From Epichloe hybrida (taxonomy: Eukaryota; Ascomycota; Sordariomycetes; Hypocreales; Clavicipitaceae), in assembly GCA_019022495.1 (NCBI GenBank), contig JAFEKR010000018.1:992001-1056000 (forward strand): a stretch of DNA of 64,000 nucleotides, in the 5' to 3' direction. The notes beneath the pieces were generated by a model. That model worked only from the letters and a program-made list of their open reading frames with translations, was not told the origin of the DNA and searched no databases. Position 1 is the stretch's first letter. Each line of letters opens with the position of its first letter. A program made the position numbers and the translations under genes. Positions 24,739-36,251 of this stretch are shown piece after piece.

Positions 24739-26787
24739 ATGTTGCCGCCAACAAGCAGCGATTTCCCTCCCTCAACTGCCATCAACGACATCCCAAATCA
24801 GCCTGGCTTGCTGACCCCGTCAACTTCACCCGCCCATGTGGAGCGAATAATGAATCCCGTCTTGGAAGGCGGCGGCGAGGAAACCGGTCTCTCCGACGAA
24901 GCTTCCATCCAAGATCAAGATGAGGCCCAGGCCGCTCTTCAACCTGCCATCAGCGCCGCCGCCAGCCATTTGACATCGGCACAGACCCCGGCTGCGGAAA
25001 AGGCGGCGGCGTTGGAGCGGTTGCCCAGCGGCGGTTACTTTCACAACGCGACCGTCCAAGGTGAGGAGGAAGATGACGACGGTAATGACGACGACGACGA
25101 CCAAGACAGTCGTTCAAGTCCCAATGGCGCCCGCCCTCGTCATCAGGTGCCAGGCCGTTTACCCATGCCATCACCTTGGACATCCGGCCCCAAGTCGTTC
25201 CTTCTCAACAAGGACTCGCCCCGGACTCGGCAGACCAAGGGCTTGCTTGGATCCGCATTCGGTCCAACGAGACAGCATCGTTCCCGATCTGCAGGCCAGG
25301 AGGCACTCAAGAAGCTTCAAAGGGCCTTTCCGTCGTTCAGTGGGCATGCCGGCCTGTTCCCTTCACTTCCAGCTTCGTTCTTGTCCAACTTCACTGGTGA
25401 TCACAAACATGGTTCCAATGCAGCATCCAAATCGGGGGGCGACTCGGCACGCCCAAGGTCTCTTGCGTTGGCACAGCAATCAACCACCACCGCGGACAAT
25501 AATGATTCCTCCTCGTCGCCTGGACACTCGCCGCCTGCATCAGAGCGGCCGGACAAGCACACGACGGCCATGTCTCGGCCCAGACCTTCCACGCTGCGGC
25601 GAGTAACTTCGGATGAGAGCATGCTGTACCACAGTCTTTCCCGGCAGTCCTCACTTGGCGACGACAACAAGTTTGACGATGTCAGGGAGATGGTGAACAT
25701 CCGGTTCATGGCCATCAAGGACAGTCTCCCAGATGTGCCCAACTTCAGGATGCCGAGCCTGGCACGACTGCAAGCTGCTTCTCGCATGTCCTCGATGGCT
25801 CTCAACGGCCTCTTCTCGAGCTCCAACGACGACCAAGCGCTCAGCAGGCAAAGCCCAGATGGCGGCCGACAAATGCCCGGCTCATCACCCAGCCCAAGTT
25901 TTCCGAAGCCGAGCACCGCCGCGGCGACCGCCTTCGACCGAGTTGTGGAGAAGCTCACCGGTGACTTGGTGATTCTCGGCGGATATCGAGGTTCTGTGCT
26001 GCGCTCGGCCGAACCGCCTCACCAACAGCTATGGGCCCCTGTCAAGCTGGGATTCAACATGCGCAAAGCAAACTTGGAAGTTGGCCTGGAGGACGAGGAC
26101 GAGGAGACCATGGAGGAGCGCATCATCCCTTCCGGCATGCTCAAACACGTTGGCCCGGTCGACGTGTCAAGGAAGCTCTTCAAGAGGCTCCGCTCATCAC
26201 CCAACGCTCGAAACGGTTCACTCCGGATATGGGATTTCGGCTACGACTGGCGACTCAGCCCCGCCCGGTCCTCGGGGAAGCTGCAGGAGTTCCTGTCCAA
26301 GCTGCCGTCGAACCGACCCGGAACACCGCCCGAGTCTGCCGGGGCACTTGTCATCGCACACAGCCTGGGAGGTCTGATCACAAGGCATGCCGTGGGCCGT
26401 CGCCCCGAACTGTTCGCCGGAGTGCTGTATGCCGGAGTGCCGCAGCGCTGCATCAACATTTTGGGGCCGTTCCGGAACGGCGATGCCGTCTTGTTCAACG
26501 AGAAGCTTCTCACGGCCCAAGTCAACTTCTCGATCCGCACCTCTTTCGTGCTTCTTCCAGACGACGGCTTCTGCTTCATCGACAAGCAAACGGGCGAGTC
26601 GTACCCCGTCGACTTTTTCAATGCCGACGACTGGGTCAGATGGCATCTCAGTCCCTGCGTAGCGCCGCTCCTGCCGCCGTACCACAGCCGCGACAAGCAG
26701 CAAAACTTATCCTCGCCTCTCTCATCCTTGTTCCCCAATTCACTGCTCAAGAATAAGAAGCCTCCCGTCGAGCCTGACATTCAGTCC

Positions 26788-26828
<41 letters not shown>

Positions 26829-27387
26829 TCCCGCGCCCTCGGAGAACCACCACCGTCGTCACGGAACCGCTCCATTGCCATCCCCGCCTCAATCACCACC
26901 ACAACAATCACCACCACCACCAACATCATCATCATCCGGGGCCACCGCGCCGGACCAGGAGCGGTACATGAGCTACTTGAGGCGCACCCTCGCAGCCACC
27001 CGCAAGTTCCGCTCCGAGCTCGCCCACTCCAAGGAGCTCGAGTCAGCCAATGCCTATCCACCGCACGCAGTCCTCTACGGCAAGACGATCCCAACAGTCT
27101 ACGCAGCGCAGGTGGCGTGCCGAGAAGCCATTGCCTATGCCGACGCGTACGACGACCTGGTCTTCAGGCCCGGCGACGGCGTCGTGCTCGCCCGAGAGGC
27201 CATGCTGCCAGAGGGCTACGCCGTCGTGCGCTCGGGCAGAGTCAGCACCGAACGAGGCCATCTCACCATGCTGGGAGATCTCGAGGCCGTGGCCAGGGCA
27301 CTCGAGGCTCTGCTCTGGGGCCGGCAAAGGGGCATCGGAACGGGGAGACGGGACGACGACTCGCACATTCATTCGCCACGTCAATAG
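24739..27387 (+). CDS. LCAT-like alpha/beta hydrolase
   Basis: One exon of 882 residues from the first ATG after the putative leader intron; the frame upstream starts only at TTG. The first 380 or so residues are disordered, rich in Ser, Pro and Asp. The catalytic half begins near residue 390 with VILGGYRGSVLR, includes the LCAT-type motif FGYDWRLSP, and has the nucleophile elbow IAHSLGG with Ser542. Candidate acid and His residues follow, but I cannot fix them. A poly-Ala run (about residues 685-697) and a Pro/His-rich linker precede the last block, which resembles the end of LCAT-like proteins (DGVVLAREAMLPEGY). The family hydrolyses or transfers acyl chains of lipids, and no signal peptide is seen in this model. 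Substrate unknown. It converges with the 2EXR gene. Confidence 0.82.
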
Positions 27388-28636
27388 ATGGTAAGAAATA
27401 AGAAAAAAAAGACCGTCCATGAGCGGTGCACACGGGGCGGAGAACGCAGAGAGGAGACCGAGTATGCGCACGAGAATTCCCCCCCTTGGCATGTGACATG
27501 GGTGAATGGAAATAAAAAGTACCGTGATACAAGCGATAAACTCGACACGGTAACACACACGCACGCACGTATTAGACGGGCCCCACGACGACATGGAGTC
27601 TCTCTCAACAGTGAGACATGAATGCATGTAATCCGTATCCAGGGTATTAATAATCAAAATGCTGCAGACGGAGGAATATGAGACACGCTCTTTCATTTAC
27701 TCCCCATCTTTGTTTCCTCTTTTGCCAACATTGTCTCCTCGTTAGAACTTGGCAGTGTCGCCATCCATCACGCCAACCTTTCCAAACGAGCCCTGTGCAT
27801 CTACATGTGCATCTGAAGTACCCGCAGAGTACATACACTGCATCATCAGACAGCTCCGTCAGTCGCCACCTGTTGAACTGCGCATCTCTACTTGATGCTG
27901 CCATGTCCTCTGTGTTTTCCGGTCGTATCGGCAACGTCGTGCTGTAGGCACAGAGAGATCATCATGAATATGATACGCAAGAAATGGAGGTTTTTTTTTT
28001 TTTTAGAAAAACAGAGTCTGAGTCGCAGGTGGAGCGGCACGGGTCAGCCTGAAAGCTGTTTGTTTCTCACTGAACATCGCCATGCCTCGGGGTAGTCGGG
28101 AAAATTTTCCCATCTTCACTTCACGTAAAACGCAAAGAGGCGCACGCTTTGTGTTTTGTCTCTCCTTCCAGAGGACCCAGAGGTATTAGGTCATGAATGT
28201 TTTCAGTCTTCTTTTCCTCTTGCCTCGACGTATTGCGTACGCGTGTCAATGCCAAGGGGGCCGCAGTCGCTGTCCTTTTGAAGGAGGGGGTTGTCGAATT
28301 CGTTTACTCTTGCGGCCGTACCACGCCCCCCCCCCCACCTTACTAGGTGACGAGTTAATCGGCGTGCAGAGCAATGTTCCATATGCCTGTAGAATCAAAG
28401 ACATGCCAGGTACAACAAGTCTGGGCCTTGTGTTAAACTGCAGGGGTACAGTGGGGATCTCACCCCCGTCATCAATTCGCGGAGAAATGATGGCGTTAGC
28501 CACAAACAAAGAGCGCCAAGTCAGGCCTGCAACCTCATCGCCACCGATCTGACTTAACCGGAGAATCGAAAGTCTTGGTTTTCATTCTTTGGGGGGGAGG
28601 AGGGCAACAATCTTATATTCGTAGTTCTCCATCTCG
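27388..28636. other. Intergenic region between convergent genes
   Basis: About 1.25 kb between the ends of the hydrolase and 2EXR genes. The short open frames have no recognisable content. It has a poly-T run near 27,991-28,004 and C-runs near 28,325. I see no gene. Confidence 0.55.
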
Positions 28637-29540
28637 TCATCCACAGGCCGTTGATAAGGTGCGAAGGGACAGAATGACCCAGGGTGGTGGACACCAGCAG
28701 GGTGTTTGCTGGCATACTGTCCGCATTGCCATTTGTATCTGACGGGCCATTCGCTCTTCTGTTAAGATGGGCTTCGTGGCCTCGTCCTGTTCCCGGGGCA
28801 CGAAGATGACCTGCTCCAGAGCGGGCATACGCAGGGATAGTTGCCTAAGGACCTCGACTGTGAGGCTAGCCGCCGTCATTGAATTGTATGATCCTTCGAC
28901 CCAGAACAGGGCGTCACTGATGGCGATCCTGCGCACCGAAGCCAATTGCGACGGGTCGCACATGGACATGCAGGTGTGGAACTGAGCGTCGGCAGCCATG
29001 TACCCATCTTGAGGGCCGAAATAGAGGATGTCGCTTGCCGGGTTGAAGAACATTTGCCCGGGCATTCGGGCAAATCCAAAGGCGCGCCGGAAGCTTTTGA
29101 GTGTATCTGCTCGAGATTCGGCGCACACGTGTAAGTTGATGGGAACCGAAGCATTCGACGTGCAACCCATAAAGGACATGTTGGTTGTACACAGCTGCGC
29201 ATCATGTAGAGACGGGGATCTGGCGCCACATCTCATCGACACTAATCTGGTCGTCGGCAAGTTCAGATTCCAAATTTTGAGACGAAGCTCTGGTGGGAGC
29301 TGGGGGAATGACGGCTGAAAAGGTTGCCATGTGTGTTAGCCTCCTCTTTGAAGGGGGGGAAAAGCCCGGCGAATGGCGTGGCCTTGTAGGGCTACTGAAG
29401 CAGAGCAAACTCACAAACAAAGTAGGCGATGACGCCGTTGCTTGCTCAGGTAGAGGAGATTTCCATAAATCCGTTGGCTTGAGAGCCATCTCAGGTGCAC
29501 GAAATGCAGCAAGCCGGGGACCTTGACAGAATGCTCCCAT
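28637..29540 (-). CDS. 2EXR-domain protein
   Basis: Two exons, 29540-29415 and 29314-28637, joined in phase across an intron with a GCTAAC branch point and a TTTTCAG acceptor, give 267 residues. The join creates the opening of the 2EXR domain: PTLFPSFPQLPPELRLKIW, with HVCAESRADTL and FNPASDILYFGP further on. These are the hallmarks of this very large fungal family, which has F-box-like N-terminal sequence. Members are usually intracellular and of unknown function; a role as an adaptor in ubiquitin ligation is often suspected but not shown. The ATG at 29540 is the first in the frame. It converges with the hydrolase gene. Confidence 0.85.
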
Positions 29541-29629
29541 AATGCTGAGTCGGGACTTATGAGCTGAGGGCACAATGGAAAAGGTCGGTTGCAGCCGGTG
29601 GTGTGTTGTTGGATGTCGGTTGGGGTGTG

Positions 29630-29725
29630 GCAGGCAGGCAGGCGGCAGGCGGCAGATGGCAGATGGCAAGAAAGCAGATGTCAGACGGCAGATGTCAGAC
29701 GGCAGATGGTAGACGGCTGGCAGGC
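29630..29725. repeat. GGCAGATG-type degenerate repeats
   Basis: A stretch of GCAGGCAGGC passes into repeated GGCAGATG and CAGACGGCAGATGT units. It is an imperfect tandem array upstream of the 2EXR gene start. Confidence 0.8.
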
Positions 29726-30064
29726 AGGTGTTGGGTTAGACGACCATTGACGGGGAATCAATGATAAATGTTGAGACTATACCGCAATCTGGCGGGAAAA
29801 TGTAAGCCAAGTCAAGTGGGCATCATGATGAAAAAACAAAACAACACAAAACAAAATAATAACGTGACGAAAACGAATCTGATGAACCTGCTCAGTGACT
29901 GGTGTCCATCTAATCCCCTCGTCTCTTGCTGCTCGCTCGTCCAGTGTGAAAGCGCTGGGGAGTAGCGAGAGTGGGGAGCAGCTATTAATATTATATTTTA
30001 TCCATAGGGTGAGCAGCGAAATGAGGCAAGGAAGGCACGCAGAGCACTTGAGCTTGGGGAGGCG

Positions 30065-30096
30065 CGAAGGAGGCACGAAGGAGGCACGAAGGAGGC
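30065..30096. repeat. 11-bp GAAGGAGGCAC repeat
   Basis: Three near-perfect tandem copies of GAAGGAGGCAC. No gene association is apparent. Confidence 0.85.
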
Positions 30097-32696
30097 TAAG
30101 AAAGAAGGAAGGTACCAGTTTGAGGAATGTCCAAGGACCTCTGCTGGGGACATCCATCTGGAAGTCAACTCAGCTTCCAAGCCTAGCCCATGTCTGAATT
30201 CTAAATTGCACCTCTCACTCCCTCTCGCCCTAGGCCGTCGTCCCAATTTGCGATGGGCAAACACGGCGAAGATCCCAGAACCAAATGCCCCTTCGGAGTC
30301 ATCGTCGGTCCATTTGGGCCAAGGCCGATGCCTAAAGAACGGTGCTGCATGGGTGCAGTTCAACAAGGTCGATGCTTCGGAACCAAACGAGCTGGAAGTT
30401 GCATGAGGGCCACAGTAACAGCAGTCTGGCAGGCTCCTACACAGTTCGTACGTCCGAAGGATCGCCGCATCCGCGAACCCGTCGTCATCATCATCATCAT
30501 CATAGCAGTGCACCCGTCCCTCTGCCCAGGCGGTCCGGGGTTTGGCATCGACGCCATCGTTCATGTCATTGGCAACAAGACGCGACACAGCTGACAAGGT
30601 ACGGAGCCGGTCAAAATTGGCATTTCTACGGAGTAGGGCCGGCCGGCCGCCAGGTGCGACTTCTTAATTTACCGTCGGCTTCGCTATGCATGGGGGCGCT
30701 GGCGACTTGGCCTGCTCCCACCCGTCTCGTATCCAGACGAATGGGGAACCTCCTGCCTGGCCTCGCTGTGGGTGAGACACTGTCATTCGGCCGGACGCTC
30801 CAGTTCCAATGCGGACCGTCTTGTCAACGACTTGTCTGTTGCTGCACGGAGTACCCCCGTAAAGACCATTGATTAACAATCTAGACAGAACAATCTTGCC
30901 AACAAGACCGTACAGAGTCGGACGGGGGATCTCAACGCACCTTCCGGAGCTCCTCCTCATCCCCCTCATCATCCTCCTCCTCCAAGAGTAGGTCGCAGCT
31001 ACTAGCACGCCATTTTCTAGCCCTTGCGAAGATTGTCGGTATTTTCAGCAGCCGACAACGACAGGGCGCTCGCCGGCTACCCAAGGGAAAATGATAAGAT
31101 AGACACGTTCAACGGCGCGGGATGTTTGCTAGGGTCACCACCCCTTTCACGACGGAGAAAATTTAGGAAAAGGGAAACGGTAAGGGGTCGGCGTTACGCG
31201 ATGCCGCTAAATACACCACTAAAGCATCGGCGCTTTCATCCCCTGGGTGCCCACATAGCTATCGAGTCCCAGGAACCTGGGTGTCGGGCGCCTACCTGTG
31301 CGACAGACACCAAATACAAGGTTGTCTAGTCTACTCCGTTCATGGAATGCCTACAGGGTCGAATGCCTTCGCAGCCATCATGATTCTCCAGAAATCGCCG
31401 AACCGCGTACTTCCGTGGCTCTATTCAGACATCGGTGGACCAAGCAAGTTAGGAGAGATGCGGTGTGGCGTCGTTCTGATATTCAATGAACGGGGCTTTC
31501 CGTAAGGACACGTGAATCGAGTTTGTTGTCAGAGTTCTCTACCGGCCCCTGGGAATTCGTGCAACGTAAGCATGGCCACCGTTTTCCCCCCGAGGCCAAG
31601 TCGGTCATGTGAACCAAATCCTAATGCGCTTGAACCATGTGGTTGATGGAAACAACTTCGGACCATTCTGACAACGCTTCGGTCACCTCTTCTTTTTCTG
31701 AGACCATGTCGCTAAAGGAGAGAAGACCGATGGTGACGTTGAGCATCATATCCAAAGAAGTTGGGCGTCTCCCCGGGACCCATGCTGGCCGAGTCATTAG
31801 CAGCATGTACGCAGCACAGGCTAAGTTTTGGACAGGCAAAAGTACCTGCGTAACGTCGAAACGTCGTAATAGCTTCCGCTGTCAGTCCCAAAAGGGTTCG
31901 TTCAACAAGACCCCGGCAACTGGTTTTCGAATCCTCAGATTAATGATCCACGTCCAGCCCGGCGCAGCAACGACACTTGGGTGGCCTCGCCCAAGACCAT
32001 CTTCGCACATGCTCCGTATACGGGGGGTAAGTATTGAATAGATGAGCCAAACAGACCCGCTAAATCGAAATAATCATATGCAGTGATACCTCGGCCGGCG
32101 ACCAAGTCGCCGATCATTTGGGGAAGCTGGGGAGTTGGAGAGATTCATAACGATTGTGGGCTTGGGCGGTTACCGTGACGAAGTGGTTCCTGAAGGATCC
32201 CCTTATCCGAAGCACGAGCAACAACTTGTCCAACGTGACAGGTCATGCCATTATCTGGCTTGCTAATCACATGCGTGTTTGTCTTGCGCCATAGACAGCC
32301 CGAAAGAATAAATGAAGGATGCGGCGGCCGAAAAGCATCGGCATTGCACACAGAAGTACTCGGTAAAGTGACTGGATGCAAGGTCGCACATTTCGGTCCA
32401 CACGGGCTGTCAGCACATTTAGGGCCAGCGGCTTGTACTACTATCTTTGGGGAAGGTCATGTTTATGCGACTCTAGACAATGATGCTAATGATGAAGTAG
32501 AATCCAACGACTCGTTTCCGTTGGAAGAATCGACTATAGCTGCTCACATGTGACGCAAACATGACTGGCGTACCGTGTACTTGGTAAGAGCTACAGTGAG
32601 TGGGTGTATATCGGAGAGTCCGCGCGCAAAAGGCGTCATACCTTGGCGGGAAGTTTGACGGCAGTCTGATGTATGCCATGAAGATTTAGCCGCCGC

Positions 32697-33861
32697 TCAT
32701 CGTTTCTCGTGCATCAACTGCTTTGCTTGATGAGGATGATGAGGAATTCCCGGGATTGGCGAGTTTCTGCGCAGCGCCAGCCACAGGTGGCCTGCCGCCC
32801 TTTGCGGTTCCGTCAAACTAATCGAATGATGGCAGATTACTACCCTATCACAGTCGCTCCTTTGTGACGGCCTTTCCAGCTTGACGAGGAACTCTTCGGG
32901 TATCCTGGTCGTGTAGACGTAAAGCTCCCTTGCCGCTCGCCCGGGAATCCCAAGCACCGTCACCCTCTGTCCTCCTACATCTACACGCTCTTCTCGGCTG
33001 CGAGCCAGTCGTCGCTGATGCTGTGCTAGCGCGATCAACATGCTGGCGATGTACGGGTCTTCCCGCGCATCTGCCGGCTCAATTCGTTGCAGCTTCTTGG
33101 CCTTGCCACGGCTGTATTTTTTCCGCAAGTTCGAGATTGTTTCGAAATGCGCGCACGCAACAATCTGTGGTGTTTCCGAGTCCGTCTCGAAGATGGCGTC
33201 CGGCCGTACCGTGTCAACCGTCTTCTTGCCGAACTGGAACTCGGCTCTACCAGCTTTAGTAAGGCTATTCTTGTCTACATACCGAAACCCATGCTCGCCC
33301 ACACTGTCCCTTCCACTTCGAGTCAGCGGCTTGCCGAGTGACGTTGACGTTGACGTGCACTTCCACCGAACAAACTTACCCAACCGATTCAAAGCCAAAC
33401 TCCGTGAGCAAGGTCCGCATGGCCGCTTTCTGCTCCTCCACACATTCTTCCATCAGCGTTTCAATGGCCTTGATTGTCTTAGACTTCATACAACGGTACT
33501 CCTTCGCGTTGGGCTGTTCTCCGTCAAGGCACCCGCCGCCTTCATCATCAGGTTCTGTATCTGTCTTTTCGAAAGCCATGTTCAGCATCTGAATCTGGCG
33601 TCCCGTCCACGCAATCGTGCGCATGTATAGTCGCTCTCTACTGTGTTCCCGGAGAATTGCATTCAGTGATCCTGTTTCGGGCTGCCTGCTAGGACTGCCT
33701 ACCGGCCGAGGACTTGCTCCCGGGCGTATCATTTCTTTGCGGTCTGCGATGCGAAACGCGACGGGCACGTTCCGCTCTATCTCTACCCTTATGCCGCATG
33801 GGTTCACTGTGACGCCGTCGCCGGAAGTGCCGTGACGCACAAATACCGACTGCAAACTCAT
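32697..33861 (-). CDS. Unrecognised conserved-looking protein
   Basis: Two exons, 33861-33380 and 33315-32697, join in phase across a 64-base intron (donor GTAAGT, branch GCTGAC) to give 366 residues. I do not recognise a family. The N-terminus (MSLQSVFVRHG) runs into a block with a charged, helical centre (NAILREHSRERLYMRTIAW). A Glu/Asp-rich linker follows, then a helical stretch (KTIKAIETLMEECVEEQKAA). The second exon has a basic Lys/Arg patch near KKYSRGKAKKL. No signal peptide or membrane segment is seen. Long open exons on both sides of a canonical intron argue that it is real. It is divergent from the four-pass membrane protein gene. The last 40 residues are Pro/His-rich and could instead include another intron. 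Confidence 0.65.
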
Positions 33862-34710
33862 CACAGACGTCGTCGTCGTGCTTCTCTTATGTTGGTGAAG
33901 AAACTAGGAAGGCTTGCTGATATTTACATTTTCGAGCCCAAAAAAAAATTAAAAAAATTTGCCGCTGCAAACTTTCGTATACTGACGTAAGCAACCGACG
34001 ACACCTTAGTTCTGGACCCTTGGCTCCGACCGTGAATCTGGCTAGGCCTCACCCATACATTGAGACACGGCCTCATTCCGCAATGACTCCCAAGACGAAG
34101 ACAGAGCTTCGAGCAAAGGGGGTCCACCCGTCATTGCAGAGCCGTCCAGTAGGACGACGCGAGGTCACCGAGGTGATTCTATTTTTGACCACCCCCCTTT
34201 CCCCATCCCGGCGCTTGCTGATTTGTCGGTGAGTCATGATTGGTCGTTGGCCTGCTGTAAGCGCCATGGCATCTTAACATTGTAGCCAGGCGGCTTCTCA
34301 GTGCCCACATCCGGGGCAGCCAATCCCAGGCCGAGCAGCTTCGACCTGAGCAGTTGAGTTGCATCAGATATTACATGTATACTTCGTGGCTGCGAATCGC
34401 GATGATGAACTCTGCAGTTCCATTGGATCCGTCCGTTGTCATATTTCTCCAGAAGGCCACCTGCATGCTGGGCGGCTTCAGAGCTGGCGGCACCCAGGCA
34501 TGGTCGATCAATCTATAACATCCAACGACTTCGCCTCTCACACGTACGGACGGAGTACTCGCGATGAGAACGTACACCCTGGTGGAATCAGATTCCCTTT
34601 CTTGGTGCAATACTCGTCCTTCTTTTGTGTGTTTCATCACCTCTCTCTTCGCAGGTTTGATAGTTGCGTTTTGGGGTTCCTTCGTTCTCGAACACGAACC
34701 AGGGAAAAAC
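33862..34710. promoter_or_regulatory. Divergent intergenic region
   Basis: About 850 bases between the start codons of the unrecognised protein and the membrane protein. It has a short poly-A/T tract near 33,940-33,960. A frame at 34,564 is open into the membrane protein and has its own ATG, so a longer N-terminus is possible. No separate gene seen. Confidence 0.45.
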
Positions 34711-35451
34711 ATGCCATCAAGTCTCAAGAACGAGATCTTCTCGTCCGACTTCGAGGTCGACCACCATGAGCCGCCGACTCATTCAAATGCCCGCTTGGAA
34801 AATGCGCTTCACAGCATTCGTGTGACCATGACCACGCTGTCACTCATCGCCGGCGTCGTCATCTTGGGCCTTTCCGCGGACACTTTGGCTGTATACAATG
34901 CCACTTACCTACCCGCCGAGTACCTCCTGCCTCTCTGGCCCGAAAACTTTGATCTTGGACCAACAAAGGCTCTCGTAGCCGGGGGCGCCGTTGTCGCTGC
35001 AATGAATGCAGTGTCCCTCTTGGCAAGCAAGACTCAATCGGTTCGTCGGCTCTTCAAGACGACGATACGAGAAGACGTCATGCAGTCTTTACTAACGAAC
35101 ACAAACTCCGCATAGATCCGAGGCCGACCTGTGGCGCATTCCTCAGTCAGCATGATTGCTCCCGTCGTCGCCTTTATTGCTTCGCTCGTTGCCATGGTGC
35201 TGTTCTACGCAATCAACACCTCGACCATTGACGAAACATATCAGAGCTGGGTTTGCCGCTGGAGGCATATTCCCATGTCGACTCGACCTCGTTTCGGCAC
35301 CTTGTGCAAAGAGAGCCAGGCCGCTTTGGCGCTTGCTGCTGTGCTCGTTCCACTCGAGTTGATTGTTGTGGCCACGGCTTGCTTTCAGGCTGTCCTGGAG
35401 AGGAAGAATGGCGGGATGGCACGACCCCGTGGCGGTTCTTCTCCGCCATGA
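34711..35451 (+). CDS. Four-pass membrane protein of unknown function
   Basis: Two exons, 34711-35040 and 35116-35451, give 221 residues. The intron has an unusual donor GTTCGT but a perfect TACTAAC branch point and a CATAG acceptor, and the join is in phase. Four hydrophobic segments lie at about 37-60, 86-105, 122-143 and 179-203, with short charged tails. The loop between segments 3 and 4 holds two cysteines (157 and 173) that could form a disulfide, and an NAT glycosylation site follows segment 1. This layout resembles MARVEL or tetraspan-type plasma-membrane proteins, but no diagnostic motif is present. An in-frame ATG at 34,564 would add 49 residues with one more hydrophobic stretch. 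I prefer 34,711 because the upstream part looks like leader sequence. Confidence 0.7.
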
Positions 35452-36251
35452 AGTAAAATACAAATGACGCAAGGCTGTTGTTCTCTTCTTTTATCACGCT
35501 AGCTGAAGGAGGTAGGTAATAAGAGGGGGGTTGACTACGGATGGAAATCAATTGTCTGGGGCACTATTTGACTATTCGCCATGATTCCATGTATACTACA
35601 CTTTGCTTGCGATTCTGCAGTCAGCCAGGCATGTAAATGGTAATGAGCCATGTTTTCCTTGTTCGTTTTCCCCATGCGGTTCTTGCCTCATTTTCGACCT
35701 CACGTAGCCCACAACCTCGTGAAACCCAAAGGTTCAAGAACGGGTAGCACAACAGAAAAATTAATGCGAGTCATCTCGTAATTACTCACGTAGCCGTCTT
35801 CTAGACAAGGGTTTATTTGGAGGTCTCGGACAATCATCCACGGCAAAGATTGCTCACATGGCTCGTCTTTTGTTTTCCGTGTTTCGCGCCTGCTCCTCCT
35901 CAGTATGTACCATCAGGGAGCTCTTGAAGATTTTGATTCAATTATTAAAGCCGGTGCTGCGCTGGCTCGATAAATCCAGTCGAATCGGCCTGCGTATAGT
36001 TACACACGGCTTCAAATCCTGCGGACCCAGTAACTAAAACATGTCCTCGAAGTGTGCAGGATAAATCGAGCTTCCCGGTTGGGCCTACGGGTCCCTCTCA
36101 CCACGGAGGTTCACTGGAACAGTATTAGCTGCTTCTCCGGTTCGATAGAGAAGAGGTTTACGACGTTACTCTACTTGGGCTGCATGGCGTTCCCTCGTGC
36201 CACAGCATTTTCCTAGCCACGAATATATACGAGAAGGGCCTCGGAATCGCC
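35452..36251. other. Intergenic region upstream of the MIF-like gene
   Basis: About 800 bases with no gene seen. It has normal base composition, a few TATA-like stretches (for example GAATATATACGAG near 36,222) close to the next start codon, and no tandem repeat. Confidence 0.5.

Larger units (their letters stand above)
29541..32696. other. Gene-poor region with fragmentary frames
   Basis: No gene that I can support. It starts with CAGATGG/CAGACGG-type repeats (29,630-29,725) and a GAAGGAGGCAC array (30,065-30,096). Between about 31,020 and 32,680 there are medium-length frames on both strands, for example plus 31,637-32,041 and 32,245-32,553, and minus 31,935-32,117 and 31,621-31,839. None joins into a convincing spliced product or recalls a known domain. 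It may be the remains of one or more decayed genes. Confidence 0.45.

Noticed and set aside
26218..26780. Minus-strand frames over the hydrolase gene
   Set aside because: Antisense shadows of the LCAT-like gene; they contain no independent motif or start signals.
35950..36150. Possible tRNA from GGCTTCAAATCC and CGGTTCGAT motifs
   Set aside because: The motifs resemble a B box, but no matching A box, anticodon arm or acceptor stem could be paired around them.
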